Part shown: piece after piece, positions 9,786 through 20,442 of the stretch | Numbering within the stretch: position 1 is the stretch's first letter | Layout: every line of letters begins with the position of its first letter | Assembly (NCBI RefSeq): GCF_021130785.1 | Contig: NC_060215.1 | Coordinates: forward strand, 64,546,501-64,610,500 | Source of the DNA: Homalodisca vitripennis | Lineage: Eukaryota > Arthropoda > Insecta > Hemiptera > Cicadellidae | DNA: 64,000 nt | Reading direction: 5' to 3' | Translations under genes and position numbers: made by a program | Notes under the pieces: generated by a model | Seen by the model: only the letters and a program-made list of their open reading frames with translations | Told to the model about the DNA's origin: nothing | Databases searched by the model: none

Positions 9786-12057
9786 TAAAATCGGCCCGAT
9801 TGAAAGAGTACTACACAGTCTCGATATTAACATAGCTTGCCTGTCTGAGCATTGGCTCACTCCAATTTCTAGTGACGGACTATGTTTTCAGGGCTACGAG
9901 ACTGCTGCTATATATTGCATATCGAGAGGCGGTGGTGTCTGTGTTCTTGTAAGAGGACTTCCCTTATCCTGTAACGGATCGCGAAGTCATTTCCCGACTG
10001 AACTTGGAGCGGCACTTCAAGTCTTTAGTCATATCTGATCCTGCTCTGGCTTTGTGTGTCATGACTTTATCGTTTACCGGATGGGAACTCTGAGGTGCCC
10101 TTTTACAGATTGAAGGACGATTTTCGCTTCCTTATCACCAGTAAATCCAAGGTTATTGTTTGTGGTGATTTCAATGTCCACTTCTGGGAGCAGTCAGATG
10201 GAAAATTCATTTTTCTAAATATTAGTATTTTCTCTTTGAGAAGCATCTTTCAAGGAATAACACGTCCTTCCGTGAACGGTGATTTCTGTATTGACAATGC
10301 GATTACTAATATTGAGATTGAATTTATTTCGGATACCATCGTGCATACTTGTTTGTCGAATCACGAGGGTCAGCTTTTAACTCTAGTCCCTTTCTGATCT
10401 GTTTCGCCGAATATACCCTGTGGCGTTCCCACAACCTAACTATTTTTTTTTTTCAAAGGGAAATATACGAAACTTTTATGATTTAATCAGTAACGCAGAC
10501 TGGTTCTTATCATCCAACGACGTTAAAGTACTATTCACACATTTTTTCAGAATTTCGAGAGCTTCTTTAATGCAGCCTTCCCCTTAGTTAAATGTAACAA
10601 GAGTAGGAAACAACGTCCTACATGGATGATATATAGTGTCCAAAAAGCCAAATAGGATCTTAAAGACAGTTACCTGTTTGCAGCGTGCCTATCCTATAGA
10701 TATGTTAAGCCATTTATATAGACTCAGGAAGAGAGAATATCGTCACCTCATTTCCCTTGCAAAGTCTTCATCTGCTGAAATTTACATTATAAAAAGCGGC
10801 AATAAGAGTAAGGCTGTGTGGGAGGTAATTTCAGATTATTCTGGTAAGAAGAGGGGTAATAGGAAATTCGTCAGTGAATTATCCATTAGCAGACACTCTC
10901 TAAACCAACCTAGTAAAACTTCTGAAGCCTTCAATAATTATTTGGTTTTGACAGTTCCGTCACCTACAGATCATTTTAGGAGTGATCCACACTCGTTTCC
11001 ACTTTTTACATACGGAAAACAAAACCCTCTTTCTTCGTCCAGCCATTTGTGCTGAAGTACTGTGTGCTGCTGCTCAACTCAAATCTAGTTCACCAACAGA
11101 TGTTTACGGTATGAGCCCTTCTTTGATTAAAGAGGTAGCCATCCCTTTGTCCACACCTCTTACAGCACTATTTAATAAGTCATTAGCTCATGGTGTCTTT
11201 CCATCGGCTCTAAAGCGCCCAAGAGTATTACCCATCTTAAAAAATATTAAAGAAACCTTCCTGAAAACTACAGGCAGATTTCCATCCTCACCACCACGGG
11301 CAAAGTGTTCGAACGTTAGGTTTATGACTGACTCATGGATTATCTCAATTCAAACTCCATTATTTCAAAATCTCAATTAGGATTTCTAAGACAGTTTTCT
11401 CTGATCCATTAAGCAAATTTTCTGGTATCTGTGTTATCGAATCTTGATTTTAGGCGACCTGCTGCTGGCATATTCTGTGATCTTAGTAGGGCCTTTGACA
11501 CCGTTGGCCACCGGCGCTTCTCGATAAGTTAGGGGCTTGTGGTGTCAGAGACGTTGCTCTGGACTGATTTCGTTCTTATCTTTCTGGCCTAACACACTGC
11601 ATACAAATTACAAACTCGTATGGGACAGCCGTTTCTCCATTTTTTCCGTCACAAAAGGTGTCCCTCAAGGTGTGATAATCGCCCGCATCCTTTTTGTTAT
11701 TTATATTAACGATCTACAGAACTCAGTTACAGGTCACATTGTTCAATATGCCGACGATACAAGTATCGCTATAAATGTTGAATCAGAAACTGCACTCAAC
11801 CAGAAACTTTCCTCAGTTCTGAATAACCTTAGCATTTAGTTAAAAAATCATTATTTTTGAATATGGATGAAACAAAAATAATGCGTTTTCGTCTGAGGAC
11901 CCATTCTGATGATGCCGCTATCCCGAATATAATTTCCATGATGAAATCAAATGTCGTAAATTTCTTGGGATTTCATATCGATCCAAATTTAAATACGAAC
12001 CATCACATAAACGTTCTATGCTCAAAACTCAGCTGCTGTATATATTCTTTGAGGGTA
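9769..12057 (+). pseudogene. CR1-like ORF2: AP endonuclease and reverse transcriptase
   Basis: The endonuclease begins at 9769 with ERVLHSLDINIACLSEHWLT (the catalytic-Glu region, with His in place of the usual TETW), then VIVCGDFNVHF near 10150-10185 (Asp/Asn pair) and CLSNHEGQLL near 10350 (SNHE, the SDH motif). RT follows: SPTDVYGMSPSLIKEVAIPL near 11090, a broken fingers region, DLSRAFDTV-like sequence near 11480, [20 protein letters not shown] at 11655-11715 and [10 protein letters not shown] at 11740-11770, the polymerase active site. Thumb sequence FLGFHIDPNLNTNHH runs to the insertion point. At least five frameshifts or stops are present. Confidence 0.65.
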
Positions 12058-13796
12058 CTAATAATAATAATAATAATAATAATTTATTTGCCGTTAAGCA
12101 GGGAAGCATTGACAAAGTCATAATTCACATGTATACATACAAGCATGTCAAGTACAACTAAGTCTAATTAAAATTATAACTATACAAAACTTAAATAATA
12201 TTAATTCAAAAGTCTATGATATTCAAATTAAAAAATTCGTCAATGGAATAAAAGGGATTATTTATCAGCCATTTATACAACTTTTTACAGAAGGTTTTCT
12301 CAGGATATTTAATGATTAAGTTTTGTAATTTATTATATATTTTTAGTGAGATGACAATGTGGCTATTCAATGTTTTAGTCAATCTACAAGAATTAATGTT
12401 TGACTGGTTTTTAGATCTTGTGTCATACTTATGACTGCTTGGTTTAAGCATATCAGAGTTTTTAAAAACATACAGGATCAAGTCAAAGATATACACATTG
12501 ATCACTGTAGGAATATTTAAGCTTACAAATATGGGTTTACAATGTTCTAAGGGCCCTGCATCAGAAATGGTTCTGACAGCTTTTTTCTGTAGCACGAGAA
12601 TTTCCTCTATCCTACTGCAGTTTCCAAACAGAATTATTCCGTATCTGAATACCGATTGAAAAATTTGCAAAGTACACTGATCTAATGTAATTTTGATGAA
12701 TGCAATAAGTTAACCGCTTTAATAAAAATATTACTCGAGATAATTTAATACTTAAATAATCAATATGTGGTCCCCAAGTAAGTGTCTTGTCAACATAAAT
12801 TCCTAGAAACTTTACGTTAGTAGAAGGGTTATCTTTTAGAAAGTTTTCATTAAATTTTCTCAAAGAAAATGAGATTTTTTGTGTTTTTTCTTCGTTTAAA
12901 TGGAATCCATTCGACATGAACCATTCTGAAGCCTCTTTTAAAGTATTTAGACAAAGAGATCTAAGTTCTTCAAGGTTTTTATTAGAATTAAAAAATGTAG
13001 TGTCGTCAGCATACATATAGGTTTTACCTTTAACCGAATTTGGAAGATCGTTAATACTAATTAAAAAAAGGAGCGGCCCCAGTACAGAGCCCTGAGGTAC
13101 ACCGTATGAGACCACTAACTCCTTGGACCATTCTCCATCTATACAAACCTTTTGTTTTCGATTGCTAAGGTATGATTTAAAAAAACTTAATTGTGACCCT
13201 GAAACACCATAGTAGTTCAATTTCATTAACAGTTCTGAATGATTTACACATTCAAAAGCCTTGCTCAGGTCACAAAGGGTGGCCTGAGCAAAAGCCTTGT
13301 TCTCAAAGGCTGATAGCACATCTTGCACCAACATATCTACAGCGTCAATAGTAGATTTTCCCTTTCTAAATCCAAATTGAGAATTACTTAAAAATTTGTT
13401 TCCTTCAAAATACGCATTTATCTGGTCATAAACCAACATTTCAAATATTTTGGATAAAACGGGAATAATCGAAATTGGGCGATAACTCTGCGGCTTGTCC
13501 TTGGGCCCCTTCTTAAAAACCGGACATATCCGACTTAACTTCAACTCGTCAGGAAAAATTCCCTCCACAAGACATAAGTTAAAACAGTAAGACAAAGGAC
13601 TTGCAATGGATTTTATTATATTTTTTAAAAGGTTATTGGACATTAGATAAATGTCACAACTATTTGAGTTTTTAAGACTGCTGGCTAATGTAATTACTTC
13701 ATTAGGAGTAATTGGTCGCCATGCAAAATTTTGAGAATTCACTGGCAAATTTTTAATAAGCTCCTTATTATTCACCATCCTTGACAAAAACATTTT
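12058..13796 (-). mobile_element. 5'-truncated non-LTR retrotransposon (CR1/Jockey group), nested
   Basis: The minus-strand element begins within the RT N-terminal region at about 13796 and ends at 12058 in a tail of eight to nine TTA/ATT triplets (12058-12085), typical of 3' microsatellite tails in this group. It lies inside ORF2 of the plus-strand CR1-like element and is therefore younger. No clear target duplication was seen. A decayed relative lies at 31.9-33 kb. Confidence 0.75.
12206..13793 (-). pseudogene. Reverse transcriptase ORF2 C-terminal part, one frameshift
   Basis: A 393-residue open frame (13793-12612) covers a complete RT domain: GPKDKPQSYRPISIIPVLSK at about residues 93-112, FGFRKGKSTIDAV, DLSKAFECVNH, SYGVPQGSVLGPLLF and YMYADDTTFF with the catalytic DD near 13010. 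A frameshift at about 12640-12670 moves the reading into a second frame of 154 residues (12670-12206). That frame carries the usual C-terminal segment: FRYGIILFGNCSRIEEILVL, then YDTRSK, ending at a stop just before the 3' UTR. The upstream endonuclease is absent through 5' truncation. Apart from the one frameshift the coding region is clean, suggesting a fairly recent insertion. Confidence 0.8.
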
Positions 13797-14250
13797 GCTG
13801 GTTGTATACTTCAGCTACTTTTACTCTCTTTTACAATACGGCATTATGTTCTGGGGATTCGATGCTAAGTCTTCAATTAAGAGAGTGTTTAAATTAAAGA
13901 AACGAGCAATTCTAATCATTTGTGGGCTGGATGTCGTGACAGCTATAGAGATGTTTTCCCTGCAGAGAGTCTGTTGACTACCTTCTGTTTTCATATATTC
14001 TGTTTGTTCACTTTTAATAATCTCTCCAATTTTCCAATTCATAGCCACAGATTGGAAACTAGGCACAAGAGTAATCTTTCGTACCTGTGTTTCTGACTAG
14101 CATGTTAAAAAAATCAAATCAATACCTTGGATCTATATTGTTCAACAGTCTTCCAGAAACAATAAGGAATTATGCAAGCGCAACTTCATTCAAAAAAAAT
14201 CTCAAAGTTTATTTGTGCCGGCTATTAATCAATAGAAGAGTATTTATGTG
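13797..14250 (+). pseudogene. Distal C-terminal part of the interrupted CR1-like ORF2
   Basis: The plus frame resumes with YFSYFYSLLQYGIMFWGFDA, then IKRVFKLKKRAILIICGLDV (13797-13940). After breaks it continues with SNQYLGSILFNSLPETIRNY and FKKNLKVYLCRLLINRR, ending at TGA near 14250. These are the conserved motifs of CR1-type ORF2 C-termini and continue the protein interrupted at 12057. Confidence 0.65.
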
Positions 14251-14429
14251 ACTTGTCCTAGCTTGTTTTACTTTTATACCCCTTAGACCTTTCATAGACT
14301 ACAGTAGTATGTTTTAAGTTCTAACGTTATGATAAATTAATTTGTATGTCTTTGTTTATTGTATGACTATATTCTGTGCAACGTTTTGTCTATGAACAAT
14401 AAATGATTTGATTTTGATTTGATCTCCAC

Positions 14430-15300
14430 CGTAGAGGCACCAGCTCACGCCTTCAGAGCAGACTGGGTCAAACTGATCCTTCAACTGATGAGGTAGGGCA
14501 ATGTGCATGTACGGAGGTTTTAACGGGATACAAAGTTGCTTTGGTCCCCGGAAATTTTGTTCTGACAAGCGCTTCTCGGAGGCCTTGGATCTGCTATGAC
14601 GCATCCTAGACGAGGGTTTCTCATTATATGGTGTGTTTATGCAGTTTCAAAGGTGCTTTCCTGAAAGAGGAGCTCTTATCATGTTGAGTGGCAATGACGA
14701 AACTAGGGACTGGCAGCAGGGTCTGGCTCCGAGGCTGAGGGTTGGTAGCACTGAGGGGATATATGTGGTCATTGGGAGCTATGAGACCTTAAAGATCTAA
14801 GGTTTTCCTTAGGGTCGACGGTACTGTGGCCAGGAAGGGCTCTACAACCACCCTTAAGGCTATTGCCATATGCTGGAATTTCCGTGACGGAACGGAAGGT
14901 CGTTGGAGATGTCCACACGAGAGGTTCCTGGACGATGGTAATGTTAATAGATGAGCAGTCTGCAGCAACTCAAAGTGAGGAACTGGAGGGTGTTCATTGG
15001 TATTAATCAGATCAAGCTGAGGACGCGAGGTGTGGGGGCTGGACATGGGGTTCAAGATCCTTTAGGTCAAACTTTAGCACAGTGAGGTTTCAGCTGTGTT
15101 CTGCAGACGCTATTTGGCAGAAGGTTTTCACGTGGCCCTGATACAGGAACCCTGGATTTGAAAGGGTAAAATATTAGGGTTTTCCATGACAGCGGTGAAA
15201 ATTGTTAGCGCCCATGTTAATAATGCCAGAGCTTGTACTGTTGCAAGCAACAATTAAGGTGAACAGCATTTCTGTTCTAGGACTTTTTTTAGTGATCTCT
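14430..15300 (+). pseudogene. Jockey-like retrotransposon remnant: ORF1 end and endonuclease start
   Basis: Near 15110-15260 the plus strand gives YLAEGFHVALIQEPWI, then KGKILGFSMTAVKIV and NNARACTVASNN. This is the start of a Jockey-clade AP endonuclease, where the IQEPW glutamate is the catalytic metal ligand. The 700 bp before it is GC-richer than its surroundings and in the position of an ORF1, but no zinc knuckles were clear. The element is broken by stops and truncated at about 15300. Confidence 0.45.
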
Positions 15301-15470
15301 TCACCAATCAAATTAGCAGGGTTATATCACAATAAACCAAAATTGGTCAGGTAACAGTGCCTAACGACACCTCTTTATAATATTAATAGTAAAATAATAT
15401 CCTAGTTCAGAAAATATGAACAAAATATTTTATTTTATTTGTGATATAGTATGGTCATTAACCCTTTCCG

Positions 15471-15538
15471 GTCGTATGGCGCAGTACGGCGCCAATAAAA
15501 TATTTCAACATCGCGCGTATGGCGCGGTACCGCGCCAT
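15471..15538. repeat. Subterminal palindromic repeats of piggyBac left end
   Basis: Two related blocks, GTATGGCGCAGTACGGCGCC and CGTATGGCGCGGTACCGCGC, lie just inside the left end. Each has a near-palindromic core (GCGCxGTACxGCGC). Such subterminal repeats are plausible transposase-binding sites, which is inference. Confidence 0.6.
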
Positions 15539-15989
15539 TATGCAAGCCCGTGAACTGTTGCGCTCTAGTGGCCGATTTTCGAACTTCTAGAGGTTTTTTC
15601 TTTTCTGTTGACAGCTGTTTCCGGCGTGACTCACGGCCCACGTGCGTCTGTTGCTATGCGAATGCTAGCCAGTGTTTACTTCTCTGAGTTCACTGAGTTC
15701 GTGAGTGTTGTTGAGGTTAACGTAATGTTTTTAGATATTTGTTTTATAAATGAGTAGGTGTTGTTAGAAGTGTATAAGTAATAATGTGTTCAGGAATGTG
15801 TCTTTTTATGTAAATAAATTATTCGTGTGCAATAAGGAGAGTTTGAAGACAAGTGTATAGTTGTAAGTTTTGAGCTACTAGCCTCAGCTGAAAATTAGTT
15901 TTTATTTAGTTACAGACTAAACAATATTATCTTTTAGTTTTTCAATGAACAGTTTATATTTTATGACATTTATCCAGTGATTATAATAA

Positions 15990-17804
15990 AATGGATAACC
16001 CAAGGCCTTCTACAAGTGCTCTTAGTGACACTGCAATTGCAGATGATGACTAGGCCTAGAGGCCTAGATGAAAACTATCAGGATTCAGTAGTGACAGTGA
16101 TGAAGAAGTGATTTTACCAACGTTAGAAAATTTATCTGATGAAGATAGTGATGACAGTGATGAAGGCAATTTAGGACAAGGACCTTCTCATCTAATAGGC
16201 CCTCTACTGATTGGTGTGCTTACAACGGGCCAGACTTTGTTCAATATTCATACACAAATGCAAGTGGGGGCTACAAACCACCATCTACAAACAAACCTGT
16301 AAGTGTTTTACAGTTTTTTCAATTGTTTTTTACATCAGAGCTACTGTCAAATATAGTCAAAGAGACCAACCGATTTGCATCAGAAAAAAATTCATTTAGC
16401 CCAACCTCTAAAGCCTAGGTCAATCTGGCAACTCATGGATTGATGTTACTTTGGAAGAACTAAAAGCTTTTATTGGTGTAATTCTGGCTATGGCTCTCTC
16501 TCCAAAACCTTCACTAAAAAGACTACTTCTCAAACAATTGGCTTTTTGAGCAATCATTTTTCCATTCTGTTTTTTCTCGCACGAATTTTTCCAAATATTT
16601 TGGTGTTTTACACTTACCTGCTCCAGTGACCAATCCAAATGTTAGGTCAAGAAGTGACAAAATCAAATCTGTTGTAAATTATTTACAAACAAAAATTTAT
16701 GGAATATTTTGTACCACTTTTTGAAAAATAGTATTGACGAAAGTACTGTTGCCTTCAAAGGTCGAGTAAATTTTAAAACATATAATGCGCTCAAGCCTAA
16801 CAAATGGGGGCTCAAAGTGTTTGTTTTGAGCGATTCTAGATCTGGTTATGTGTATAACTTTGAACCTTATTTTTGGGAAAACAACCACAGAATCTCTTCA
16901 TTCGACCTGATTTACCATTTACTGCCAGAATTGTGGTTACACCTTGCTACAAAGTTGAGTGAAAACCATCCTGGTTGTGGCTTTCATTTGTTTACAGATC
17001 GGTATTACACTGGCTTAGAATTGGCTTTAGAATTAAAAATCTAAATATACATCTGACTGGCACAATTAACCAAAACAGAAAAGGGTTACCTGATGGTATA
17101 AAGAAAAAAAATTTAAAATTGCAACAACACAAAACAAAAGCATTTCGACACAATAAAGATGTTTTACTTTCCGCTTGGCGTGATAAACGTGATGTCCTTA
17201 TGCTTAGTACTTTTATATAACAATGATAAAACAATTGTCAAAAGGAAAGGAAAAAATGGTGCTACAACAGACATTGAGAAGCCAACAGTTATTTGTGAAT
17301 ATAAATAAATTCATGGAGGTGTTGATCTCATTGACCACTACCTTTCATCATACAAATTTATGAGGAAAAAACTGTAAAGTGGTGGAGAAAATTATTTTTC
17401 TGGCTTCTAGAGGTCTCAGTTGTTAACAGTTACCTTCTATATAATATGGAACAGTTGAATAAATCTTCCAAACAAATTGAACACCGAAAGTTTAGGAGTG
17501 TTAGTAACTGAGCTTGTTGGAAAACGTTCGGAGCTCAGCAACTCGCAAGCGCAAGTCCACCACCGACAACCCTGAACGTCTTGATGGTAAACAGCACTTC
17601 CTAAGAAGCTTTGAAAATAAGAAAAAAGACTGTGTTAAGTGTGCAGCAACAGAAAAATTAAGAGGAAAGAGACAATGTTTTATTGCGCCACCTGCACCCA
17701 GAAACCAAGTTTGTGTCCTACAGAGTGTTTTGAGAAGTATCACACTCTCAAAACATATAAATAATTATAGAAAATTTGATTTTCACAGTTTAGAAACTTT
17801 ATAG
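15990..17804 (+). pseudogene. piggyBac transposase (DDE_Tnp_1_7), broken
   Basis: The reading starts at the ATG at 15990 (MDNPRPSTSALSDTAIADDD) and meets stops after 20 residues. It resumes with an acidic N-terminal region at about 16080-16190 (LPTLENLSDEDSDDSDEGNL). The catalytic part follows: FKTYNALKPNKWGLKVFVLS with the aspartate of SDSRSGY (about 16830), FTDRYYTGLELAL (second Asp, about 16995), then after a frameshift HGGVDLIDHYLSSYKFM near 17310-17360 (third Asp). The cysteine-rich C-terminal segment at 17570-17740 (KKDCVKCAATEKLRGKRQCF) corresponds to the zinc-binding domain that targets the ends. Frameshifts and stops make it inactive. Confidence 0.8.
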
Positions 17805-18336
17805 CCTTTTATTGTAAATATGTAATCTAATTGTTTCCATAGTGTAAATTATTTAGTACCAAAAAAAATTTTTTGGTTGTGTTCCAAATGAATTCGATAA
17901 AGTGACATATTTAGTGTTATAAATAGTTTTTTTATTATACAATGCGTATGTATTCAACCTTCAAAAGATCTTCATAAAAGGTAAGAAACTATCATAAAAC
18001 ATTCATAAAAAGTTATAAATAGGTTATGTGTTTAATTTTTAGAAGGTAATGATTAAAACTAATATCAAGTTATGTAAAATTTTGTATACATATATTTGAA
18101 TTTTAGATATATATTTTTTAACAATAAAAAAATTACCAGTTTGATAAAAAACTGTATTTCATTTATATTTTAATAATTTTAACAGTCCTAACAAAAAGAA
18201 TATATTTTTGTTTGGCAAATTAAACATCTACAGTTGTTTAAACAACTAGAAATGTATGCATGCTAAAATCACTAAAAAACAGTCGCGACCTGGCTGAAAT
18301 CAAGGATAAAAAAAATTTGCGACCTGAAAGGGTTAA

Positions 18337-18639
18337 GAGGTTTAGTACAATTACAGCGTATAAATACCAAATTCTTACTTTTAAAACATTTATCAGACAT
18401 TAAGTAAAATTCATTTAAGGATTAAAAAGGGTTTTTAAGCAACCATGTATGAAATTTGGTTTTTAAATATTTTAACTGAATGTTTACTAATAAGGTGATT
18501 AGCTATATTAAACACTTTCACAGTTAAACACATAACAACATGACTAGATTATGATTTGCTCAGTCTACGATACTAAAATACTGCCTTTTACTTTTCACAA
18601 GTATTATGACCATAAATTTCATTTGTTAATATTAACAAG
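18337..18639. other. AT-rich spacer between piggyBac and hAT elements
   Basis: There is no coding content. It ends in the TTAACAAG target duplication of the hAT element at 18632-18639. Confidence 0.6.
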
Positions 18640-18952
18640 CATAGGCGTAGCGTGACCTAATAATTTGGGGGGGCACGGGGTCTCCGGGGGGTCCCGTGGA
18701 AACTTTTTTGAAAACTACCACTTAAGAACTAAAGTAAAGTATATGTGTATTTTTGTTAAACATTGGTTTTAATCAATTTTTACTATATTGATGGATTGTA
18801 AAAAGACTCAATTTCAAATTATACAAGTTTATTCTATTCTAGACATAACTGCAAGGACATTTATAACACAAAAACAAATTTGTGTACAAGACAAAGTTTT
18901 AAGGTGAACAGAACTACAGTAATGGTTTTCAACGAACCAATTTTCGTTACTT

Positions 18953-20442
18953 CTAATGAAGCATTAGCCTCCTATCGGCTAGATTTGAAAATCTGTCAAC
19001 TAACAGATCTAGTTTTTTATCTTTCATGTATTCAGACGTCAATTCTTGCTCAATAGACATCAGGGCAAGCCCACTTAAGCGGTCTTCTGTCATGGTGCTT
19101 CGAAGAAATGTCTTTAGCCTTCGTAGTGTAGAAAACGATCTTTCTGCGCTTGCTGTTGTGATAGGCCACGAAAGTGATATTTCTAGTAGCTGCCAAACAT
19201 CTGGTGCACTGGCTTGAAGATCATTCTCAATAAAAAAATCAGCCAACTCTTGGAACGTTATTCTTGTGGTTGCTTTGTCTGTTTTGACAAAATTGTTCTT
19301 TGCATAACAGTGAAAAAACTTAAGATGTACAGAGAAACTTAAAGACAAGTTATAAAACTTTTGGATTGCCATAACAGCGTTGTTGTCAATTTCGGTCCAA
19401 TTAAATAGTAACTGGGCAATGCAGTTGATTTTATCATAATCGTTCTTGGAAAAACGAGATTGCAGGTTTACAATTACTGTGTCTAAAGCAGCAAAGTAAA
19501 TGCCAGTCTTGAACATCTGTTCAGGTTCAGGTTCAGGTGATTGATGAAATGCAGCATCTGAAGAGCTACTACTAGCTTCAAGTTTTTTCGGAATCTTCCG
19601 TTTGCGTGGTAGTGAAGGCCTTTCAACTGACAAACCTTTCATACCATATTTGTTACACTGTTCTTCTGACTCATTCCACATCTGAATAAAGCCATCATCA
19701 TTTCTGTCCAGTTTTAAACAGTCAATGACTGATTCAACTTTTGCAAAAACCTTAGAAATGTCAAGAGATTCACTCTGCAGTTCTTTGGAGAGTATATCAG
19801 TCTGACTCAAAACGCTGTGCAATAGTTTTAAACTGAATACAAATTCAAATGTGCTGATTTGTTTGGCTAGACCATCAGCTTCGGCTGCAATTTTACGATT
19901 TGATACATCGTTTGCAATAACTTCCAAAGTTTCGTACACTTCAGGGAGCTGCTCTAGAATTACATGGATTGCTTTGTGTCGAACTGTCCATCTAGTTCGA
20001 GACAAGCTCACCAGTCTTTTCATTTTTGTTTCTCCGCTTTGCTTACATATTGATTCAAATATTGAAAACCTGTTAGCTGATGCATTAATTAAGTTATACA
20101 GGTGATTTACTATGGATAAGCAATTCCGAAGCTGTCTTATTTCTTCACAAAATCTCTGAACAGCCAGATCAAGCAAGTGGGCATGGCAGTGTGTGTACAA
20201 AGCTTTAGGCTCTTCTTCTTGGAACCTTGAGGCAACACCTTTGAATTTGCCGCTCATGTTACTAGCTCCATCATATGCCTGGCCGTGCATTTTATTTAAG
20301 CTTATACCCAACTGCTGCAGATACTGTTTAATAGTGTGATGTAAATTTTCACCAGTAGTGTCTGACACATCAACGAAGCCCAAAAACCTTTCATTGATTT
20401 TAATGTGTCCATCTATTTTAGGATGGCATACACAGGGTCGTA
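18953..20442 (-). pseudogene. hAT transposase, C-terminal half with dimerisation domain
   Basis: A 476-residue open frame from 20383, extended a few codons upstream to the insertion at about 20442, continues the transposase. It begins with GFVDVSDTTGENLHHTIKQY and GISLNKMHGQAYDGASNMSG (second catalytic Asp region), then CHAHLLDLAVQ. The end is the hAT dimerisation domain: LEISLSWPITTASAERSFST, then LRRLKTFLRSTMTEDRLSGL. No stop lies inside the open frame. Both halves being open suggests the transposase was intact, or nearly so, when the retrotransposon landed in it. The few codons next to the junction do not read cleanly from one half to the other, so a small indel is possible. Confidence 0.85.

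Larger units (their letters stand above)
8696..14423 (+). mobile_element. CR1-like non-LTR retrotransposon, plus strand, split by insertion
   Basis: ORF1 (8696-9785) and ORF2 (9769-12057, then 13797-14250) run in order on the plus strand. The 3' end is marked by AATAAATGATTTGATTTTGA and TTTGAT at about 14398-14423, an ATTTG-type short tandem tail as found at CR1/L2-type 3' ends. Between 12058 and 13796 another element on the opposite strand interrupts ORF2. The protein resumes on the far side at the expected place (SLRVL before, then VYFSYFYSLLQYGIMFWG after). Confidence 0.7.
15458..18336 (+). mobile_element. piggyBac-type DNA transposon
   Basis: Both ends carry the canonical TTAA target duplication: TTAACCCTTTCCGGTCG from 15458 on the left, and GCGACCTGAAAGGGTTAA ending at 18336 on the right, which is an imperfect inverted repeat of the left end. 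The interior encodes a broken piggyBac transposase on the plus strand. The left subterminal region (15471-15537) holds two related CG-rich palindromic blocks. Confidence 0.9.
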
